Assembly: GCA_016840245.1 (NCBI GenBank)
Contig: JAEOST010000386.1
Location: 1 to 9,739, forward strand
DNA length: 9,739 nucleotides
Direction of reading: 5' to 3'
From: Candidatus Thorarchaeota archaeon
GTDB taxonomy: Archaea > Asgardarchaeota > Thorarchaeia > Thorarchaeales > Thorarchaeaceae
A model generated the notes under the pieces. That model saw only the letters and a program-made list of their open reading frames with translations. It ran no database searches and was not told where the DNA came from. The position numbers were made by a program, and so were the translations under genes. Shown here piece by piece: positions 6,207-9,739 of the stretch (position 1 is the first letter of the stretch; each line of letters starts with the position of its first letter).

Positions 6207-6776
6207 GTGTCATTAGCCAAGCGAAAGAAGTATGCTGTTAAGTCATTGATGACGGATTTGAAGAAGATTGAACCAACTCCAAGTGTTCTTTACAAAATTG
6301 GTGCAGAGCTTATCTATACCGAGTTGACAGTTTGCAGTAACCAATTTGGATCTGACCATGTCATCACTTCAAACATGAATGACCTTTTGGAGTTCATGCA
6401 GACTGATTATGAGCGAATGTTGGTTGATGCGGAGCTGCGGAAGACTTCAGATACTCCCAGTGCTGCAATATCTAGATTTCTAAAAGAACGACCAAAAGAG
6501 TTCTTGGATTATCCTCTCTTTCGTCCGGCTGACTATATTCATGCACTTCTAAAGACAGTAGTTGATATGCGGAAGAAAGAGAAGAAGAAATACAAGTTGA
6601 TCGAGAAAGGAATTCGCAAACATATCAAAGACTCACCTGAGGATCCCGCTCTCTGGAATCAACTACGACTCATATTATGGATACAGGGAAAACACAAAGA
6701 GGCAGCAGCGGCATACAAGACTGCCACAAAATTTGGTTGGACTCTGGAGTCAAGTAAAGTAGTTGCAGTCTTCTGA
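6207..6776 (+). CDS. Hypothetical basic protein with a C-terminal TPR-like unit
   Basis: I do not recognise this 189-residue protein. It has no signal peptide or membrane segment and is predicted mostly helical. The N-terminus is lysine-rich (AKRKKYAVK, 4-12), and another basic run, RKKEKKKYK (122-130), lies in the middle. Residues 146-178 (from DPALWNQL to AAYKTATKFGW) have the spacing of one tetratricopeptide repeat, so the C-terminus may bind a partner protein. The start is GTG at 6207. An in-frame stop at 6201-6203 closes the frame just upstream, and the next possible starts (TTG 6246, ATG 6249) would remove the basic N-terminus. GAGG (6202-6205) is only one base from the GTG, too close for a normal ribosome site; with the TATA-like element at 6171, a nearly leaderless mRNA is more likely. 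It is separated from ecfT by 104 nt and probably belongs to another transcript. Confidence 0.7.
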   Translation: MSLAKRKKYAVKSLMTDLKKIEPTPSVLYKIGAELIYTELTVCSNQFGSDHVITSNMNDLLEFMQTDYERMLVDAELRKTSDTPSAAISRFLKERPKEFLDYPLFRPADYIHALLKTVVDMRKKEKKKYKLIEKGIRKHIKDSPEDPALWNQLRLILWIQGKHKEAAAAYKTATKFGWTLESSKVVAVF

Positions 6777-6897
6777 TTCTTCTTTATTGAGCTAGTAAAT
6801 CTGACACGAGGCGCTGAAAATATCACCAAAAGACTCACACTCAGGAAATGCACAAAGAGATTCTATACAGACGATAAGTTCGATACACAAGGACTCA

Positions 6898-7764
6898 GTG
6901 ACCGGAGTTAGAGTCGATGACAACAAGATGTATTCTATAGGTCAGGACGGTATGCTCGTAGTTTGGAGAAAGAAAGACTTGGCTCATCTCAAGACCACTT
7001 CAATTCCCGATGTACCCTTCTCAAGCCTAGAGATTGATGATAATCATCTCTATGTGGGTAGCACATACATGGATAGCGTCGTACGCGTTTGGAATAAGGA
7101 CAGTTATGATCTTGTAGCAACACTAGAGAATGAAAAGGCGCCTATTCAATGCATAACATCCCTTGGTGAGTTTCTATTTTCATGCGATTCTAGTGGTGCT
7201 GCTAGGATTTGGGATAAATCTGATTTCTCATGTGTGAAGACGCTTGATGTTGGTCAACCCATACTGCTCTCGATAACAGCTGATACATCGTATATCTACG
7301 TTGGTGGGATTGGCAATCAGACGAATGTCTATAGTCGGGATGACTACAGTTTGATAGCTGAGTTGACTGGGCATGATGCGAGTGTATTCTCTTTAGAAGT
7401 GAACAGTGAGTATGTATTCTCAGGGTCTGGTGAGATATGGTGGGGTGGTCCGGGATCGCCAAGACCTAGTACTTTTGAGAGCGCTATCAGAATGTGGAAG
7501 AAGAATGTCTGGCAGTGTGTTGCACTTTTTGAGGGTCATAGCGATAACATCAATGCACTAGCAGTTGATGATGAACACCTGTATTCGGTGTCAGACGACT
7601 GTACTCTCAGAGTCTATAGAATCTTAGATCAATCTAGTCTTGCAGTGATTGACTTTGATGTAATGGCAATAAACGACATAACCCTTGACAATGATTCGGT
7701 CTATATTGCATGTCGTGATAGAACAGTTCGAAAAATTCCAAAATCTGTTCTGACAGAGATGTAG
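6898..7764 (+). CDS. WD40-type seven-bladed beta-propeller protein
   Basis: This encodes a beta-propeller, probably a cytoplasmic protein-interaction scaffold; no signal peptide or catalytic domain is visible. From GTG at 6898 the 288 residues show seven related units at about 1-33, 41-76, 83-116, 122-156, 162-211, 217-251 and 256-281. Typical strand ends are LVVWRKK, VRVWNKDSY, ARIWDKSDF, IRMWKKNVW and LRVYRI, and GH dipeptides occur at 158-159 and 213-214. The fifth unit carries an insertion rich in Trp, Gly, Pro and Ser (about 178-196). The start is doubtful. GTG at 6898 has AAGGA (6889-6893) 4 nt upstream and is the first ATG/GTG/TTG. However, the same frame is open back to 6805 and encodes propeller-like sequence (SIQTISSIHKDSV) joining straight onto it, so the real N-terminus may be upstream, for example at CTG 6814. 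The partners and biological role are unknown. Confidence 0.82.
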   Translation: MTGVRVDDNKMYSIGQDGMLVVWRKKDLAHLKTTSIPDVPFSSLEIDDNHLYVGSTYMDSVVRVWNKDSYDLVATLENEKAPIQCITSLGEFLFSCDSSGAARIWDKSDFSCVKTLDVGQPILLSITADTSYIYVGGIGNQTNVYSRDDYSLIAELTGHDASVFSLEVNSEYVFSGSGEIWWGGPGSPRPSTFESAIRMWKKNVWQCVALFEGHSDNINALAVDDEHLYSVSDDCTLRVYRILDQSSLAVIDFDVMAINDITLDNDSVYIACRDRTVRKIPKSVLTEM

Positions 7765-7817
7765 ACTTCCTCTCATAGTGTAGGATATGTTGACGTACTC
7801 TATTGATAATCTCTACT

Positions 7818-8171
7818 TCAGAACTTGTAATCAATTGGATGCATGAAGTTTTGAAACTCTATTATCCTTCCCTCGGGGTCCGTGGCTAAGAATTGGTAGA
7901 TTCCATATTTCTCGTTGACACAAGGATGCGTGGTTGAGATATCACGAAGAGCAGTGAACATTTCATCAACTTCCTCCACTGTTGAATAGAAGAAAGTGAG
8001 CATACCCTCAGATTCTGCTAGTTCCCGTTGGCAGAAACCAACAAGAAGACCTCCGTGTTGTAGAATTGTGCAATCTGTTTGCTCAAGCCAGACTCTCATA
8101 CCAACTCTGTTTACATAGAAGTCTACCAGTTTCTTCAGCATCTTTGTTCTAAAGAAGACAATTCCTCCCAT
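7818..8171 (-). CDS. VOC superfamily (glyoxalase/bleomycin-resistance fold) protein
   Basis: This small single-domain protein has the vicinal oxygen chelate fold, found in glyoxalases, dioxygenases and drug-binding proteins. Counting from the upstream GTG, the N-terminal unit has a strand (GGIVFFRT, 5-12), a helix with LVDFYVNRVGM (18-28) and strands through GGLLVGFCQ. The second unit has YSTVEEVDEMFTALRD (65-80) and ends with FLATDPEGRIIEFQNF (97-112), a classic VOC ending in which E108 is the likely metal ligand. The first strand lacks the usual His or Gln ligand, so metal binding and catalysis are uncertain. I chose ATG at 8171 because AGGTGA (8177-8182) sits 5 nt upstream. GTG at 8180 would add three residues but overlaps that SD. 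The gene follows the pterin dehydratase gene by 18 nt, so they probably share a transcript. The substrate is unknown. Confidence 0.78.
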   Translation of the reverse strand: MGGIVFFRTKMLKKLVDFYVNRVGMRVWLEQTDCTILQHGGLLVGFCQRELAESEGMLTFFYSTVEEVDEMFTALRDISTTHPCVNEKYGIYQFLATDPEGRIIEFQNFMHPIDYKF

Positions 8172-8189
8172 ATAATTCACCTATTCCAG

Positions 8190-8546
8190 TCAATCAGGGT
8201 CTGACTCTGTTATCTCATCAATCTTTGCTGCTACAATAAAATCATTGTCAAACAAGCCATTAATTGCATGCGTCCAGAAAGTCAGAGTGACCTCGTTCCA
8301 ATGAATGAATATATCCGGATGATGGTCCTGACTCTCAGCTATGTCTGCCACCTTATTCACAAACTCCATAGCTCTCTTGAAGTCTTTGAACTGATACGTT
8401 CTTTCAATCTGATCTAGACCTTTCTTCAAAGTCCATCCAGGAACAAGCTTCAACATCTTAGCAATCTTATCTGGTGGTAAGGGCGGTACACCTCCTCTAC
8501 AAGGGATACATACCAATTTTGAAAGATCACTTCTTGACTCTACCAT
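8190..8546 (-). CDS. Pterin-4a-carbinolamine dehydratase (PCD/PhhB family)
   Basis: The 118-residue protein belongs to the family that dehydrates 4a-hydroxytetrahydropterin, recycling pterin cofactors. The active-site pattern is complete: QDHHPDIFIHW with H75-H76-P77, then WTHAINGLFDND with H93 and D102. The N-terminus has an extension with CIPCRGGVPPL (13-23), a Cys-x-x-Cys-x-Gly-Gly segment found in many microbial members. ATG at 8546 is the start; no SD precedes it, so the mRNA may be leaderless. No aromatic amino acid hydroxylase is present in the window. In prokaryotes that lack one, PCD-like proteins have been linked to molybdopterin metabolism or may act on other pterins. It lies 69 nt downstream of the TPR gene on the same strand and just before the VOC gene. 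Confidence 0.9.
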   Translation of the reverse strand: MVESRSDLSKLVCIPCRGGVPPLPPDKIAKMLKLVPGWTLKKGLDQIERTYQFKDFKRAMEFVNKVADIAESQDHHPDIFIHWNEVTLTFWTHAINGLFDNDFIVAAKIDEITESDPD

Positions 8547-8615
8547 GCGTATATCGTTGTAATGTGTCGTAAAGGTGTTTGCCTAGTGCTTACTCCTCAA
8601 CTCGATCTTTAACCT

Positions 8616-9341
8616 TTATTTTCGCTCTATCTTTGCCTTCTCTTGATAATAATCAACCATCTCTCTGCATCTCTCAGCCTCTTTTTCATCTCCAAGGGCT
8701 AGGTATGCATTGGTTAATACTCGATTTGCTGCTGCTAGACCTGCATAGTTCCCGATTGAACTCAATATACCTGCTGCTTCTTCACCTACGTGACGGGCTT
8801 GATTGTAGAGTGACTTTCCCATCAATACATTGGCCCTAACGACAAGCGTCCACCCTACAACTTGCTGCATATCTTTATCCTCATCATGTCCCTCAGCCAG
8901 TTTGAAGACCCTGCGCCATTGTTCTTCTGCGTCAGGTAATTTCCCTTGATTCAATAGAGTGATACCAAGAGCAAGTGATGAACGAGCAATCTGAACAGGA
9001 TCTTCTGAAGCTTCCGCTAATCTGAGACTCTCCCTTACTCGTTCAATATCACTCTCCTGTCCAAGAGAGACCTTTGCATTGTCAATACGCATTAAACAAT
9101 AGGACATCACTCGATTCCAATCCTTCTGACACTCAGAATCTAATTCTTCTAATCCATCGAGTATCTGTTTTGCTTCAAGATACGACCCTAACTCCTTCTC
9201 ATGATTCTCATCGGATAATGCAGTCCACACTGCTCCCTCAACAATGTCCTCGGCTTCTTTGATTCTCTCCAGGTTCGAATCCATAACACTAACCGTTTGA
9301 GAATCGTATCTTCTTATCTTAAAGGTCTCACTAACCATCAT
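8616..9341 (-). CDS. TPR repeat protein of unknown function
   Basis: This 241-residue protein is almost wholly helical and acidic. It shows about four tetratricopeptide-like helix pairs, near residues 74-110, 117-150, 158-192 and 198-232. Typical TPR positions are visible in ALGITLLNQGKLPDAEEQWRRVF (124-146) and in NAYLALGDEKEAERCREM (211-228). TPR arrays bind peptides or protein partners. There is no membrane segment, signal peptide or fused effector domain, so the partner cannot be named. The start is the first of two adjacent ATGs at 9341. No SD is seen, but a TATA-like element lies about 35 nt upstream, which fits a very short leader. An internal ATG at 9284 (MDSNLERIKEAED) is an alternative that would remove 19 poorly ordered residues. 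It is divergent from the Lrp-type regulator. Confidence 0.8.
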   Translation of the reverse strand: MMVSETFKIRRYDSQTVSVMDSNLERIKEAEDIVEGAVWTALSDENHEKELGSYLEAKQILDGLEELDSECQKDWNRVMSYCLMRIDNAKVSLGQESDIERVRESLRLAEASEDPVQIARSSLALGITLLNQGKLPDAEEQWRRVFKLAEGHDEDKDMQQVVGWTLVVRANVLMGKSLYNQARHVGEEAAGILSSIGNYAGLAAANRVLTNAYLALGDEKEAERCREMVDYYQEKAKIERK

Positions 9342-9425
9342 CCAACGACAATCGAATGAGCCACAGTAAGTAATTATATGGACCTAGAATCTTACCGTGA
9401 CCTAGTTATTGCATGATTCATTGAG
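9342..9425. promoter_or_regulatory. Divergent promoter region between the TPR and Lrp/AsnC genes
   Basis: This 84-bp region separates two divergent genes. It contains the AT-rich element TAATTATA (9371-9378), which resembles an archaeal TATA box read in either direction. On the - strand it would give a start near 9350, a leader of about 8 nt. On the + strand it would give a start near 9400. Lrp/AsnC regulators often control their own or a divergent gene, so regulator binding here is plausible, but I see no clear palindromic operator. Confidence 0.35.
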
Positions 9426-9739
9426 TTGGATGGACACACTTTGGACCTGATTGATAAAGGCATACTTGGAGATGTACGCGAAAATTGCAGAATCACGTTC
9501 GAGGAGTTATCACGCAAGTATGGAATATCCGCTAATGCAATCAAACGTCGAATTCAGAAACTTGAAGATACGAAGGTGATCGATGGTTACCACATCGAGT
9601 TATCCCCAGCCATGGTAGACGCGAGTTTTCTATTTGGATTACTTCAGACAGATGGATCTCAGGACGAACAGGAGTTCACAAGTACGATAGGTGACCACGA
9701 CAACATCGTTGCTGCAGCATCCTACACAGATGGCTACTA
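9426..9739 (+). CDS. Lrp/AsnC family transcriptional regulator (3' truncated)
   Basis: The visible 104 residues form the N-terminal half of an Lrp/AsnC (feast/famine) DNA-binding regulator. The opening LDLIDKGILGDVRENCRITF (6-25) is a standard family start, followed by the helix-turn-helix ELSRKYGISANAIKRRIQKLE (27-47) and the wing/linker VIDGYHIELSP (51-61). The start of the ligand-binding RAM-type domain follows (SFLFGLLQTD, 67-76) before the window ends. TTG at 9426 is the most likely start. The frame is closed by TGA at 9414-9416, there is no in-frame ATG or GTG at the N-terminus, and a later TTG (9441) would cut into the first helix. No SD is visible. The effector, often an amino acid, cannot be told from this part. 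Confidence 0.85.
   Translation, partial: MDGHTLDLIDKGILGDVRENCRITFEELSRKYGISANAIKRRIQKLEDTKVIDGYHIELSPAMVDASFLFGLLQTDGSQDEQEFTSTIGDHDNIVAAASYTDGY

Noticed and set aside
8579..8839. + strand Leu/Ser-rich frame that looks like a membrane or secreted peptide
   Set aside because: It is antisense to the TPR gene; leucine and serine richness is what a helix-rich gene yields when read on the opposite strand.
1..9739. CRISPR array, insertion sequence, prophage, toxin-antitoxin or defence system
   Set aside because: I saw no direct repeat array, transposase motif, integrase, terminal repeats or paired small toxin/antitoxin genes. The tight packing with ordinary conserved genes argues against an inserted island.

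Overview
The window is archaeal and chromosomal. Its left half is a run of information-processing genes typical of archaea: exosome subunit Rrp42, ribosomal protein L37Ae (eL43), a Brix/Imp4-like ribosome biogenesis factor, the KEOPS subunit Pcc1, prefoldin beta, a DUF3194-type protein and a DHH/DHHA1 phosphoesterase. The many GTG and TTG starts, clear Shine-Dalgarno (SD) sequences inside the operon, 4-bp GTGA/ATGA overlaps and TATA-like elements also fit an archaeon. The phylum cannot be fixed from this sequence. The beta-propeller and TPR-type proteins would suit an Asgard archaeon such as Thorarchaeota, but this is a guess.

Layout: bases 1-398 hold the 3' end of rrp42. Bases 532-2652 encode eL43, Brix, Pcc1, prefoldin beta and the DUF3194 protein. 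Bases 2649-3650 encode the DHH phosphoesterase. Bases 3657-6102 encode a complete energy-coupling module of an ECF vitamin/metal transporter (two ATPases and EcfT), coupled by 4-bp overlaps and starting only 6 nt after the DHH gene. No substrate-binding S component is present. Bases 6207-6776 encode an unassigned basic protein with a TPR-like end, and 6898-7764 a seven-bladed WD40-type beta-propeller whose true N-terminus seems to lie upstream of its first standard start codon. These are all on the + strand.

The right part is mainly on the - strand: a TPR protein (9341-8616), a pterin-4a-carbinolamine dehydratase (8546-8190) and a small VOC/glyoxalase-fold protein (8171-7818), the last two forming a tight pair. 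Divergent from the TPR gene, a truncated Lrp/AsnC regulator starts near 9426 and runs off the right edge.

Together the left half covers RNA decay, ribosome assembly, tRNA t6A modification and co-translational protein folding, followed by a membrane uptake engine that probably shares its transcript. I see no mobile element, CRISPR array, phage gene, rRNA or tRNA, and no clear new multi-gene system. The main oddities are the long acidic tail on eL43, the absence of rpoP from its common place in this cluster, an ECF module with no S component joined to the informational operon, and the unresolved starts of several genes.
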